Origin: JBGAKG01 sp044224495
GTDB taxonomy: Bacteria; Myxococcota_A; Polyangia; Polyangiales; Polyangiaceae
Reading direction: 5' to 3'
Assembly (NCBI GenBank): GCA_044224495.1
Contig: JBGAKG010000035.1
Location: 21,937-85,936, forward strand
Length of the DNA stretch: 64,000 bases
The translations under genes were made by a program, and so were the position numbers. Below the pieces are notes generated by a model, which was not told the origin of the DNA, ran no database searches, and saw only the letters and a program-made list of their open reading frames with translations. Numbering within the stretch: position 1 is the stretch's first letter; each line of letters begins with the position of its first letter. This document shows positions 53,523-61,972 of this stretch, one piece after another.

Positions 53523-55075
53523 GACGCCTCCCGGTGGATGCTCGACACGGCGCCGCTCGTCGGCGGCTTCGTCTTCGGGAGGGTCAAGGTGAAGGTGGCG
53601 CCTTCGCCGGACGTGGAGGCGACTTCGATGTCGCCGCCGAGCGCGCGCGCGAGGCGCCGCGAAAGCGCGAGGCCCATGCCGGTCCCCGGATAGCGCTTTC
53701 CGTCGCCCGCGTCGAGCTGGCGGAAGTCCTTGAACAGCTCGGCCACGGCGGCCTCCGGGATGCCGACGCCGGTGTCCGCGACGACGACGCGCGCGTCCTC
53801 CGCCCCGTCCGCCAACGTCACCGTGATCGTCCCGCGCTCCGTGAACTTGATCGCGTTGGAGACCAGGTTCGAGACGATCTGCCGGACGCGCTGGCGGTCG
53901 GTCTCGAGCTCGAGGTGCTCCGGCCCCTCGACCTTGACCGAGACCTCTTTGCCGGCGCGCAAGCTCTCGAGCTCGTGAACGGAGGAGCGAACGACGCTCC
54001 CGACGTCGACCGGCTCGACCCGGATCTCGATCTTGCCGGACTCGGCCTTCGCCAGGTCGAGCACGTCGTTGATGAGGAGGAGCAGGTTCTCGCCGTTGCG
54101 TTTGATGCGCTCGAGCGACTCCCGCGCGCGGGGGCTCAGGTTCTCCCGCGGCGACGCGAGGAGCAGAGCGGCGAAGCCCAGGATCGCGACGAGCGGCGTG
54201 CGGAACTCGTGGCTCATCGCCGCGAGGAACTCCGTCTTCACGCGGTTCGCGCGCGCGAGCTCGACGAGGGTGCGCTCGCGCTCTTCGAGCGTGCTGCGGA
54301 GGCGCGCCTCCTTCTCGGCCAGCGTCTGCGCCATCTTCGTGAGGTCCTGGCCGATCGTGCCGAGCTCGTCGTTGCGGTGCGGGAGCGCGACGAGCGGTTC
54401 GTGGCGACCCGCGCGGTCGATCGCGTCTTGGAGCCGCGCCGCGGCACCGCCGATGTCGCGCGCGATCCAGAGCCCGCTCCCGAGCGCGAGCACGATCCCG
54501 AGGATCAGGATGAACGCCGTCTCGCGGCGCTCGGCGTCGACGAGATCGAACGCCTCGTCCTTGCGCTTGCGCGCGACGGCGAGCGTGTCGTTGCGGAGCC
54601 CGGTGAGGGTCGACCGCATCGTGTCCATCTTGGCCTTGCCCTCGGCGGTCTGCGCGAGCGGGATGGGCTCCCCGCGCTCGCGCGCTTCGATTTGTGGCTC
54701 GGAGATGACCTCGATCCACTCGTGGGCGATCCGCTGCACGTCGCGGAGCTTGGGCTCCTCGCTCTCGTCGGCGACGCCGAGCGCCTCGGCCACGACGTCG
54801 TCCAGGTCCTTCCGCGCCTTGGCGTACGGCTCGAGGAACGCGCGGTCCCCCGTGAGGAGGAAGCCGCGCTTGCCGGTCTCGAGGTCGGCGATGATGCGGA
54901 GGAGCACCTCCGTGTCGTCGGCGAGCTTCAGGTCGTGCTGGACGAGGCGCTCGAGCTGAGCGTCGGTGCGCTCGTCGGCCTTGGTCGCGCGGTAGAGCCC
55001 GCCACCGAGAACGGCGACGACGGCCAGCGAGGACAAGAGGATGCGCCAAAAGATCGCGCTACGGAGGATGCGCAC
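53519..55075 (-). CDS. CHASE3-HAMP sensor histidine kinase
   Basis: The 518-residue kinase has an N-terminal transmembrane helix (ILLSSLAVVAVLGGGLYR) and a CHASE3 domain (TEVLLRIIADLETGKRGFLLTGDRAFLEPYAKAR, about 55-180). A second transmembrane helix follows (FILILGIVLALGSGLWIAR), then HAMP (LQDAIDRAGRHEPLVALPHRNDELGTIGQDLTKM) and a coil. The HisKA box is FLAAMSHEFRTPLVAILGF (His near 290), and the ATPase shows RVRQIVSNLVSNAIKFTE, DTGVGIPE and GTGMGLALSRRLARALGG. It is a membrane sensor of unknown signal. It is the first gene of a pair with the REC-kinase, coupled by GTGA. No classical output regulator with a DNA-binding domain is near. Confidence 0.95.
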   Translation of the reverse strand: MRILRSAIFWRILLSSLAVVAVLGGGLYRATKADERTDAQLERLVQHDLKLADDTEVLLRIIADLETGKRGFLLTGDRAFLEPYAKARKDLDDVVAEALGVADESEEPKLRDVQRIAHEWIEVISEPQIEARERGEPIPLAQTAEGKAKMDTMRSTLTGLRNDTLAVARKRKDEAFDLVDAERRETAFILILGIVLALGSGLWIARDIGGAAARLQDAIDRAGRHEPLVALPHRNDELGTIGQDLTKMAQTLAEKEARLRSTLEERERTLVELARANRVKTEFLAAMSHEFRTPLVAILGFAALLLASPRENLSPRARESLERIKRNGENLLLLINDVLDLAKAESGKIEIRVEPVDVGSVVRSSVHELESLRAGKEVSVKVEGPEHLELETDRQRVRQIVSNLVSNAIKFTERGTITVTLADGAEDARVVVADTGVGIPEAAVAELFKDFRQLDAGDGKRYPGTGMGLALSRRLARALGGDIEVASTSGEGATFTLTLPKTKPPTSGAVSSIHREAS

Positions 55076-55105
55076 GGCAAGGGGGATTGTGCCACACCGC
55101 CCCGC

Positions 55106-56287
55106 TCACGTCGGGGTCGTTCGACCCACGTACGCCCCGGCGCAGGCGAGGCCGAAGGCAATCGGCGCCAGCGCCAGGGCGAACACCAGGACGACCGGCG
55201 CCACGAAGCCCAGCAAGACCAGCGTCACCACGATGGCCAGCGCGCTCGCGGCCGCCGGCTCGGCGATGGTGCTCACGGCCGCCGCACGGGCGACCAGGTA
55301 CCCGCTCAGCGGAAACGCCGCGAGCAGCCCGGCGCCGAGAAGCGCGACCGGAGCGGTCGTCGAGACGTCGTGCTCGTCGACGATCGCGAAATCGACGTTC
55401 GCCACGTGTCCCAGCACGACCGAGGTGGCGATGCCGACGATCATCGCGCCGAAGGTCACGAACGTGCCGAAGAGGACCCAGCGGATCATCAGCGGCCGCT
55501 CGCGCCGGCGGAGCGCGTCGCGGAAGGACTTCAGGGTCGGCGGCTTGGAGAGCGCGTCGAGCGAGTCGCGTGCGATGAGCGAGATGCGCGAGCCGAGCCG
55601 CGAATCGTCCGGGTCGGTCTCGCTCTTCGCCTTCACGAGATCGCGCCCGACGAAGTAGGTGACGGCGCCCATCGCGAGGAGGAGCGGCGCGGCGACGAGC
55701 ATCGCGCCGGGACCGCGCCCGTAGACGAAGTGCGTGTAGAGGCCGTGCCCGAACACGGCGACGGCGAAGAGAACCGGGAAATAGGCGTTCGGCGTGCGGA
55801 GCTGCTTCGCGCGGCCGAGCGCCCAGCCCCAGAGGCACGCGAAGAAGACGTGCGCGGGGAGCGCGAGGAGCGTGCGCGCGATCCAGACGAGCTCCGGGTG
55901 CCCGCGGAGCAGGAGCGCGTTGTCGAGCGTCGCGAACCCGAGCGAGGCCGAGCTCGCGTAGACCACGCCGTCGTAGGGTTCGTCGAAGTAGCGCGAGCGG
56001 AACGCGCCCCAGCACGCGGCGACCTTCATCGTCTCGCGCATGGGCGCGACGAGCGCGAACAAGAAGATGAGGGACCCGACTTGGCCGGCGACGTTGGTCT
56101 GCACGTCCAACCCGGTGAACTCGGCCGCCTTCCGCTCGATGAAGAACGAAGCGGCACCGAAGACGGCGCCGGCTGCGTAGGTGCTCAGCACCATCCAAAG
56201 CGGCTCGCGCTCGCGGTCCGAGCGCCAGACCACGACCAGCGCCAGGAGCGCGGGCAGGACCGACGGAAGGAGCCAGCGGAGGAACAC
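55106..56287 (-). CDS. divergent PrsW-family membrane protein
   Basis: The 393-residue protein has about eight to nine membrane helices and the family order of PrsW intramembrane metalloproteases. The motif blocks are altered: APMRETMKVAA stands for EExxK (first Glu replaced by Arg), ASLGFATLDNALLL for FxxxEN (Glu to Asp), and FGHGLYTHFVYG for HGLYD (Asp to Thr). Conserved HVFFACLWGWALG is present. With three changed positions, peptidase activity is doubtful. The C-terminal half adds three more helices and a cytosolic loop. TAATCT lies 6 nt before the GTG start. Confidence 0.78.
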   Translation of the reverse strand: MFLRWLLPSVLPALLALVVVWRSDREREPLWMVLSTYAAGAVFGAASFFIERKAAEFTGLDVQTNVAGQVGSLIFLFALVAPMRETMKVAACWGAFRSRYFDEPYDGVVYASSASLGFATLDNALLLRGHPELVWIARTLLALPAHVFFACLWGWALGRAKQLRTPNAYFPVLFAVAVFGHGLYTHFVYGRGPGAMLVAAPLLLAMGAVTYFVGRDLVKAKSETDPDDSRLGSRISLIARDSLDALSKPPTLKSFRDALRRRERPLMIRWVLFGTFVTFGAMIVGIATSVVLGHVANVDFAIVDEHDVSTTAPVALLGAGLLAAFPLSGYLVARAAAVSTIAEPAAASALAIVVTLVLLGFVAPVVLVFALALAPIAFGLACAGAYVGRTTPT

Positions 56288-56328
56288 GGGGCGAGATTAG
56301 CGAGCCGCGAGGCGCAGGGCGAATCCTC

Positions 56329-56745
56329 TCACTGACACGCCGTGCGGTTCGTGTCTCCCCAAGGCTTGCACTTCAGGGTGCCGTGGCAATCGGCATCGGT
56401 CCGGCAGCCGACGACGCACGCGCGCTTGGAGTTCGCGTCTTGGCAATCGAGGTGGGCCGGCGTGCCCTCCATGGCGGGCTGGAGACAGCACACGCGCGCG
56501 ATGCTCGTGGACCGCCCGTCGTTCATGGTCACGACGCGCGGCGGGCAGTCCGCGTCGGTATGGCACCGATCGATGTCGTCGCCGCGAGAAGCCGCGGACG
56601 CCACGGGAGCGGGCGCGGATGCGGATGCGGATGCGGATGCGGTCGCCGACCCGGACCCGGACTCGGGCGCGGACGCCGATGGCGACGGCGTGCACGCCGC
56701 CACCACCAACGCCAGCGCGCCCGCGAGGAGCCCCCCCACGCGCAT
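56329..56745 (-). CDS. Cys-rich lipoprotein with Ser/Ala repeat linker
   Basis: The 138-residue lipoprotein (LAGALALVVAACTPSPSA) has a low-complexity Ser/Ala linker, partly encoded by GCGGAT hexamers (about 56610-56645). A Cys-rich domain follows (DRCHTDADCPPRVVTMND, RVCCLQPAMEG, HLDCQDANSKRACVVGCRTDADCHGTLKCKPWGD, TACQ). The DADC-type repeats recall Dickkopf-like or small EGF-like knots seen in myxobacterial lipoproteins. The ATG and the preceding gene's TGA share one base (TGATG), so it is translationally coupled to the outer-membrane barrel gene. Function unknown. Confidence 0.75.
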   Translation of the reverse strand: MRVGGLLAGALALVVAACTPSPSASAPESGSGSATASASASASAPAPVASAASRGDDIDRCHTDADCPPRVVTMNDGRSTSIARVCCLQPAMEGTPAHLDCQDANSKRACVVGCRTDADCHGTLKCKPWGDTNRTACQ

Positions 56746-57644
56746 CAGAAGTGCAGCCCGGCGTGGAGCGAAGCAATCGCGCCGAGCCCGGCCGTATCGC
56801 CGCTGCTCTCGTAGAGCGAGTTCCCCGCCACCGCGGACGGCGGCACCCCCGCCGGGAGCGGAAGCGGCGGCCGATGCAGGTAGATGAACTCGAGCGTCGC
56901 GTCGAACCCGATCGAGAAGAAGCTCGCGATGTAATAGTCGACGCCCGCGTTGATGCCGGCGTTGAAGCCCTTCACGTCGAGCTGATCGATCGAAGACCCG
57001 GTGACCAGGCCGGACACGCTCCCATCGGCCAACTTGCCGATCGCGGAGTAGCCGCCGTGCACCCCGAAGTACGGATCCCACGAGCCGACCGGGATGTGGA
57101 ACCCGGCGACGAGGTTGAGCTGCCACAAATTGAATGCAGACTGCAAGTTGTAGCGGAACCGCGCGCCGAGGGTGAAGAAGAGCAAGCGGATGCCGGCGGC
57201 GACGCCGACCATGCCACCCGCGTGGTTCGTGCGCTGGAGCGTGAGGTCCTGACTGAACGCGCCGAGCGCGTAGTAGCTGAAGCCCGCTTCCGCGTTGGCC
57301 CAGACCCACTCGAGGCCGCGCTTGTCGTCCTTCTTGTCCGCGTCGTCCAAGCGCTGCTGGGTCGACGGCGGCGGGGCGCTGCCCGTCGGCGAGCCCGGGG
57401 CGGTCGACGCGATGGGCGGCGGCGGCGCGAGCGGCGGAGGGGCCTGCGGCGGCGGCTGCTGGGGCGGCGGCGGCTGCGGCGGCGGCGCGTAGTTGGGCGG
57501 GGGCTGCTGCGGCGGAGGCTGCTGCGGCGGGTACTGCTGCGGAGGCGGCGGTTGGTTCGGATCGCCCTGGGCCCGCGCCGGTGAAGCGACGCTCATGGCC
57601 AGCGGCGCGGCGAGCGCGAGCAGAAGCAAGTGAGCTCTTCTCAT
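56745..57644 (-). CDS. outer-membrane beta-barrel protein with Pro/Gln-rich linker
   Basis: The 299-residue protein has a signal peptide (LLLLALAAPLAMSVASPARAQ). A long Pro/Gln/Ala linker of about 65 residues follows (PPPPQQYPPQQ, PPPQQPPPNYAPPP). The C-terminal region of about 190 residues alternates aromatic and glycine residues as in OmpA/OmpW-like eight-strand barrels (VWANAEAGFSYYALGAFSQDL, MVGVAAGIRLLFFTLGARFRYNLQSAFNLWQLNLVAGF, GVHGGYSAIGKL, ASFFSIGFDATLEFIYLHRP) and ends with a Phe-terminated strand (LHAGLHF), the BAM signal. Between yacG (4-bp overlap) and a lipoprotein gene (1-bp overlap), so the three are one operon. Confidence 0.82.
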   Translation of the reverse strand: MRRAHLLLLALAAPLAMSVASPARAQGDPNQPPPPQQYPPQQPPPQQPPPNYAPPPQPPPPQQPPPQAPPPLAPPPPIASTAPGSPTGSAPPPSTQQRLDDADKKDDKRGLEWVWANAEAGFSYYALGAFSQDLTLQRTNHAGGMVGVAAGIRLLFFTLGARFRYNLQSAFNLWQLNLVAGFHIPVGSWDPYFGVHGGYSAIGKLADGSVSGLVTGSSIDQLDVKGFNAGINAGVDYYIASFFSIGFDATLEFIYLHRPPLPLPAGVPPSAVAGNSLYESSGDTAGLGAIASLHAGLHF

Positions 57645-57829
57645 GCGGAATCGTGCTCCTCTTCGGTCCCGGCCGCAGACGAGTCTGATGATTGGACGGG
57701 GATACGGTACTCCTCGTTCAACCACCGGCCCAAATCGACCTGGCGGCAACGGGTGGAGCAGAACGGAAACCCTGGATTTTCCACGCGCGGAGCCACCGGC
57801 TTCCGGCAGGTGGGACATGTCGGATTCAC
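57641..57829 (-). CDS. yacG: YacG-family zinc-ribbon DNA gyrase inhibitor
   Basis: The 62-residue protein has the YacG zinc site MNPTCPTCRKPVAP and FPFCSTRCRQVDLGRWLNEEYRIP (C-x2-C...C-x3-C), followed by an acidic tail (SSDSSAAGTEEEHDS). YacG binds GyrB and inhibits gyrase. The GTG start has TAGGCT 7 nt upstream and no ribosome binding site. It overlaps the outer-membrane barrel gene by ATGA; this pairing is not the usual coaE-yacG context of proteobacteria. Confidence 0.93.
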   Translation of the reverse strand: MNPTCPTCRKPVAPRVENPGFPFCSTRCRQVDLGRWLNEEYRIPVQSSDSSAAGTEEEHDSA

Positions 57830-57886
57830 GCCCCACAGCCTAGCAGACCGTGGTGCCGTGGGTAGGCTCGGCGGGGCGCTGGGCGG

Positions 57887-58468
57887 TCAGTTCGCCGGCG
57901 CGACGAGGTCGAACTTGATCTCGAGCGAGCCCGGCTTTCCGGACGAATCCTTCTGCCAGCTCAGCTTCGAGACGCCCGTGATGTGGTTCGTCTTCGCGTC
58001 GTACGCGGTCACCGTGGTCGAGCCCGTCTCGCCGCGCGGCGCGTCGACGACCGGGCCGCCGCAGCAGCCCTGCAGGGTGGAGAGGATCTCGATCCCGTCC
58101 TTGCCCTCGCTGACCATGTTGATGCGGCCGGTGTCCTCGCTCTTGCCGCTCGGGACGGAGTCGCCGACGGCGAGCTTCTTCACCGACGTGTACACGCGCA
58201 GGCCGCTGCCGCTCGGATCGGCGCAGCTGATCGAGACGTAGCCCTCGCCGGTGTAGGCGCTCGTGTCGTCCCCCGGCTTCGTGGTGAGCTTCGTGCACGC
58301 GAACTTGAACGGCGTGCCGTGGAACGTGCCGCTCGCTTCGACCGGGGCGCCCGGCGCGGTGCTGGTCGCGTTCCCCGTCGTCTCCGGCGTGGCCGGCGGC
58401 GGCGTGGAGTTCCCACAAGCGGCGAGGAGGGCGAGCGCGGACGCGGCAGCGACGATTCGAGTGATCAT
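57887..58468 (-). CDS. lipoprotein of unknown function
   Basis: The 193-residue lipoprotein (SALALLAACGNSTPPP) has a Thr/Pro/Ala linker and a beta-rich domain (ASGTFHGTPFKFACTKLTTKPGDD, GYVSISCADPSGSGLRVYTSVKKLAVGDSVPSG, GIEILSTLQGCCGGPVVDAPRGETGSTTVTAYDAKTNHITGVSKLSW, EIKFDLV). A DUF6795-like or immunoglobulin-like sandwich is possible, but no family is claimed. Four Cys, including an adjacent CC pair, suggest disulphides. It follows the Fe-S oxidoreductase gene by 12 bp on the same strand. Confidence 0.72.
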   Translation of the reverse strand: MITRIVAAASALALLAACGNSTPPPATPETTGNATSTAPGAPVEASGTFHGTPFKFACTKLTTKPGDDTSAYTGEGYVSISCADPSGSGLRVYTSVKKLAVGDSVPSGKSEDTGRINMVSEGKDGIEILSTLQGCCGGPVVDAPRGETGSTTVTAYDAKTNHITGVSKLSWQKDSSGKPGSLEIKFDLVAPAN

Positions 58469-58480
58469 GGCTGCTCTCTA

Positions 58481-60874
58481 TCAGGCCGTGGCCGACGGCG
58501 CATCCTCCGCCTTCTCGGGCGGCGGCGGCGGTGCGTCGTCCTCGGCCTTCGGCTTCGCGTCCGTCGCGAGCGGCGAGCAGCTCTGCTCGAGGATCTCGGC
58601 GACGTCGAGCTGCTTCACTTCTTCTTCGAGCTCCTGGCTCTTGATGCCGTCGGTGAGCATCACGGCGCAGAAGGGGCAGCCGCTCGCGAGCGTCTTCGCG
58701 CCCGTGTCGAGGAGCTGGAGCGTGCGCTTCACGTTCACGCGGTTCGCGTTCTGCTCCTCCATGAACATCTGCGCGCCGCCCGCGCCGCAGCACAGACCGC
58801 GCTGGCGGTTCCAGTACTCGGCCTCGACGAGCTCGACGCCCGGGATGCGCTTCAGGATCTCGCGCGGCGACTCGTAGACGTCGTTGTAGCGACCGAGGTA
58901 GCAGCTGTCGTGGAAGACGACCTTGCCCTTGGCGGGGTTCTTCGGCTCGAGCTTCCCCTCGGCGAGGAGGCCGAGCAGGTAGTCGGTGTGGTGCACGACC
59001 TCGAGCTTGGCGCCGAAGTCGGGGTACTCGTTCTTGAGCGTGTTGAAGCAGTGCGGGCAGGCGGTGACGACCGTCTTCATGCCGCCTTGCTCCTTGTAGC
59101 CGTTGAGCGTGGCCACGTTCCCTTCGGCCAGCATCACGAACAGGAGCTCGTTGCCGGCGCGCCGGGCCGGATCGCCGGTGCAGTTCTCTTCCTGCGCGAG
59201 GATCGCGAAGTCGACCTTCGCCATCTTCAGGAGCTTCGCCGTCGCGCGCGCGACCTTCTTCGCGCGGTCGTCGTAGCTGGCGGCGCAGCCGACCCAGTAG
59301 AGGACCTCGGCCTTGGGGTTGTCGGCGAAGGTCGGGATGTCGAGCCCTTCGCTCCAGGCCGCGCGATCCATGCGCGAGAGGTTCCACGGGTTGCCGTTCG
59401 TCTCCATGCCCTGGAACGGCTTCTGGAGCTGATGCGGGAACTCGTTCCGGATCATCATCAGGTTGCGGCGCATGTCGACGATCTTGTCGACGTACGAGAT
59501 GAAGACCGGGCACTGCTCCTCGCAGGCGCGGCAGGTGGTGCACGCCCAGAGCACGTCCGGGTGGATGACGTCGGGCGCGAGGTTGATCTTCTGGAGCTTG
59601 TCGACCGCGAGCGCCGTGAGGTGCGCGCTGCCGTTGGTCTCCGCGGGCTTCGCCTCTTCCGACTTGGCCTCTTCGGACTTCTCCTCGCCCTCTTTGGCTT
59701 CGGTCTTCTCGGCCGGCTTCGCCTCGAGCTTGTCGGGGTGCGCGCCCGCTGCCTCGGCAGCGATGACCTCGAGCTCGCGCGAGTAGAGGTGGTTCCGGAG
59801 ATCGAGCGTGAGGTGCTTCGGGCTCAGGATTTTGTCGGTGCGGTGCGCGGGACAGTTGTCGGAGCAGCGACCGCACTCGGTGCAGGTGTAGAAGTCGAGG
59901 ATCGACTTCCAGGTGAGGTGCTCGATCCGAGCGACGCCGAGCCCGTCGACGGCGAAGGGGTCTTCCTTCTCGGCCGCGGCGCCCACCTTCTCCATCAGCT
60001 TCTCGGCGTTCTCGGCCAGCGGGCGCAGGCGGCCCGGCGGCTCGAGGTTCTTGAAGAAGACGTTCGGGATGCCGGTGATGACGTGGAAGTGCTTGGAGTG
60101 CGGGAGGAGGTTCAGGAACAGGAGCACGAGCGACGAGTGCGTCCAGAACCCGAGCTCCGCGATCAGGATCAGCGTGCCCGGCTTGAAGTTCTTGAAGAGC
60201 ACGGCGAGGAGCGACGCGCCCGCGGCGGGGAACGGCGACCAGGCGATCGCGTCGACGCCCTCGACGTGGTGGTCACCGAGCGGCGCGACGATCGTGTCGA
60301 TCGTGCCGCACTGACCCGCCGTCGCGATCGAGGCCGCCCCCGACGCGCACATCTCCACCTTGCGCGCGGCGAGGACCATCATCGCGCCGTTGTAGGAGAG
60401 GTCCGACACCATCATCGTGAAGATGATGCCGAGGATCAGGATCGCTTCGGCGCTTTTGGTCGTGCGCTTCAGCGGATGAATCACCCGGTAGTAGAAGAAG
60501 ACGGAGACGCCGCCGATGCAGAGGATCGCGACCGAGTCCTTCGCGAACTCGTAGATGCGGCCCACGATCGTCCAGGGCCCGAGGAAGAACAGGTTGAACG
60601 ACGGCGAGAAGCCGCGCCCCCACAGGATGATGGTGTTCGCGAGGAGCACCATGAACGCGAGGAACACCAGCTTGTGGGCGATTCCCGCCGGCTGGTAGTA
60701 GTCCATCTTCTCCTGCGCGAACGCGTACCGCCACACGGCCTTGAGCCGGTCGCCGATGCGGTCCATGCGGTTCTCGCGGCGCCCGGCGAGCAGAAGCTTC
60801 CAGCGGCGCATGGCGGACCAGCCGAACACGGCGTGCGCGACGACGATCAACGCGAGCATGGCCAGGGGGCTCAT
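58481..60874 (-). CDS. membrane-bound Fe-S oxidoreductase with CCG domains
   Basis: The 797-residue protein has an N-terminal membrane part of about five helices resembling NarI/DsrM-type haem-binding subunits (LALIVVAHAVFGWSAMRRWKL, LVFLAFMVLLANTIILWG, VAILCIGGVSVFFYYRVIHP, AILILGIIFTMMVSDLSYNGAMM, TLILIAELGFWTHSSLVLLFLNLLPHSKHFHVITG with His residues). Next come two 4Fe-4S sites (FYTCTECGRCSDNCPAHRTDK, WACTTCRACEEQCPVF) separated by an acidic Lys/Glu insert (AKPAEKTEAKEGEEKSEEAK). Two CCG modules follow (LYWVGCAAS..., ending CCGAGGAQMF and ASGCPFCAVML). This matches the HdrD/ETF-linked Fe-S oxidoreductases that pass electrons to quinones. A GAGGA ribosome binding site precedes the ATG. Monocistronic or with the lipoprotein. 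Confidence 0.92.
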   Translation of the reverse strand: MSPLAMLALIVVAHAVFGWSAMRRWKLLLAGRRENRMDRIGDRLKAVWRYAFAQEKMDYYQPAGIAHKLVFLAFMVLLANTIILWGRGFSPSFNLFFLGPWTIVGRIYEFAKDSVAILCIGGVSVFFYYRVIHPLKRTTKSAEAILILGIIFTMMVSDLSYNGAMMVLAARKVEMCASGAASIATAGQCGTIDTIVAPLGDHHVEGVDAIAWSPFPAAGASLLAVLFKNFKPGTLILIAELGFWTHSSLVLLFLNLLPHSKHFHVITGIPNVFFKNLEPPGRLRPLAENAEKLMEKVGAAAEKEDPFAVDGLGVARIEHLTWKSILDFYTCTECGRCSDNCPAHRTDKILSPKHLTLDLRNHLYSRELEVIAAEAAGAHPDKLEAKPAEKTEAKEGEEKSEEAKSEEAKPAETNGSAHLTALAVDKLQKINLAPDVIHPDVLWACTTCRACEEQCPVFISYVDKIVDMRRNLMMIRNEFPHQLQKPFQGMETNGNPWNLSRMDRAAWSEGLDIPTFADNPKAEVLYWVGCAASYDDRAKKVARATAKLLKMAKVDFAILAQEENCTGDPARRAGNELLFVMLAEGNVATLNGYKEQGGMKTVVTACPHCFNTLKNEYPDFGAKLEVVHHTDYLLGLLAEGKLEPKNPAKGKVVFHDSCYLGRYNDVYESPREILKRIPGVELVEAEYWNRQRGLCCGAGGAQMFMEEQNANRVNVKRTLQLLDTGAKTLASGCPFCAVMLTDGIKSQELEEEVKQLDVAEILEQSCSPLATDAKPKAEDDAPPPPPEKAEDAPSATA

Positions 60875-60949
60875 TCAGTCCTCTTCAGGGCGCGGAAAGG
60901 CCGCGCCGCACCCGGCTTTTATAGGGTCTTGGCCCGTCGCGTCAAACGC

Positions 60950-60982
60950 CAAGGGCAAGTGGCGAACACCAACTTGCCCTTG
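60950..60982 (-). terminator. hairpin beyond the NmrA-like gene
   Basis: CAAGGGCAAGT at 60950-60960 and its exact complement ACTTGCCCTTG at 60972-60982 form an 11-bp stem with an 11-nt loop, placed just after the stop of the minus-strand NmrA-like gene. No strong T-run follows (only GTTTGA), so termination is plausible but not certain. It merges into a hexamer repeat at 60973-61002. Confidence 0.45.
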
Positions 60983-61002
60983 CCCTTGTCCTTGCCCTTG
61001 TC
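60973..61002. repeat. CTTGCC/CTTGTC hexamer array (five units)
   Basis: Five head-to-tail hexamers (CTTGCC, CTTGCC, CTTGTC, CTTGCC, CTTGTC) lie directly after the NmrA-like stop codon on the minus strand, which is 61004-61006. The array shares bases with the hairpin arm at 60972-60982, so slippage could change the stem. Confidence 0.85.
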
Positions 61003-61003
61003 T

Positions 61004-61861
61004 TCAGGCCCCGAGCAACCCGCGAAGCACCGTCTCGAGCCCGGTCGACCCCTTCAGGTCGCGCCCACCCGCCTCGAACGTGACCTTCCCATTGTCCACG
61101 CCGGCCGTCATCTCGCGGTAGAGATCCGCCAAATCCGGCGTCAACCCCGCGGCCGTGAGCGCACCCACGCGCCCCGCCTCGGGCACGAACACCACGTTGA
61201 CGTCCTTCCCGAGGATCTTCCCGAGCGTCTTCGCCACATCGGCCGGATCGTGCTCCGCCGGCCCGTGCAGGTTGACGACCGTGGTCTTGCTCGCGCCCTC
61301 GATCAGGAGCTGCGCAGCGGTCGTGCCGATGTCCTTCGTCGCGATCATCGGGATCTTCTTCTGGAACATCGCGTAGAGCGTGCCGGCTTCCTTCACCGGA
61401 CCGAGCGAGGTCGCCCAGTTCTCCATGAAGTAGGGCGCGCGCAGGAACGTGAAGGGAACGCCGAGACCCGCGAACACCTTCTCCGCCGCATGCACCGAGC
61501 GGATCGGACCGGTTCCGTCCGGCTGGTGCGCGCCGACCGACGAGAGCAGCACGACGTGCTTCACGCCGCTCGCCGGGATGGCCGCCGCGAACGCCGCCAC
61601 TTCCTTCTTCTTGTCCTCGAGGACCGTGTTCGACGCGTAGTTCGGCGGCAGCAGGATGTACGCCCCGTCCGCGCCGCGGAGCGCGTTCTCGATCGCCTTG
61701 GCGTCGGTCACGGTCGCGATGGCGACCTCGGCGCCGCGCGCCTTCCACGGTGCGCCCTTCGCCGCGTCGCGAACCACGACCCGAACCGGCTTCTTCTGCG
61801 CGAGCAGCGTGTCCGCGACGACCTTGCCCGTGTTTCCCGTGACTCCGAAGACGACGTACAT
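61004..61861 (-). CDS. NmrA-like NAD(P)-binding protein
   Basis: The 285-residue protein starts MYVVFGVTGNTGKVVADTLLAQKKPVRVVVRD, the NmrA/TMR Rossmann loop GxTGNTG. GVKHVVLLSSVGAHQ follows, then FLRAPYFMENWATSLG, the KIPMIATKDIGTTAAQLLIEG segment and a C-terminal substrate domain (GKILGKDVNVVFVPEAGRVGALTAAGLTPDLADLYREMTAGV). It lacks the catalytic YxxxK of classical SDRs, as usual for NmrA-like proteins, which are redox sensors or quinone reductases. It is divergent from a LysR gene 108 bp away, so it is probably its target. Confidence 0.9.
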   Translation of the reverse strand: MYVVFGVTGNTGKVVADTLLAQKKPVRVVVRDAAKGAPWKARGAEVAIATVTDAKAIENALRGADGAYILLPPNYASNTVLEDKKKEVAAFAAAIPASGVKHVVLLSSVGAHQPDGTGPIRSVHAAEKVFAGLGVPFTFLRAPYFMENWATSLGPVKEAGTLYAMFQKKIPMIATKDIGTTAAQLLIEGASKTTVVNLHGPAEHDPADVAKTLGKILGKDVNVVFVPEAGRVGALTAAGLTPDLADLYREMTAGVDNGKVTFEAGGRDLKGSTGLETVLRGLLGA

Positions 61862-61959
61862 GAGGAATCTCCTTGTTTTTCTCTCTCTGCGGCGACCCCC
61901 GCCGCATCGACGAGACCCAGGTTGCGTCCGCCATCGCCATCTGTCACATCGATGATGAA

Positions 61960-61972
61960 CATGGTCACCATG
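61960..61972. promoter_or_regulatory. palindrome over the LysR start
   Basis: CATGGTCACCATG is a 13-bp palindrome (one central base) that overlaps the candidate ATG codons of the LysR gene. A perfect octamer CATCGATG lies just upstream at 61947-61954. Either could be the LysR box controlling the divergent NmrA/LysR promoters. Confidence 0.4.
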
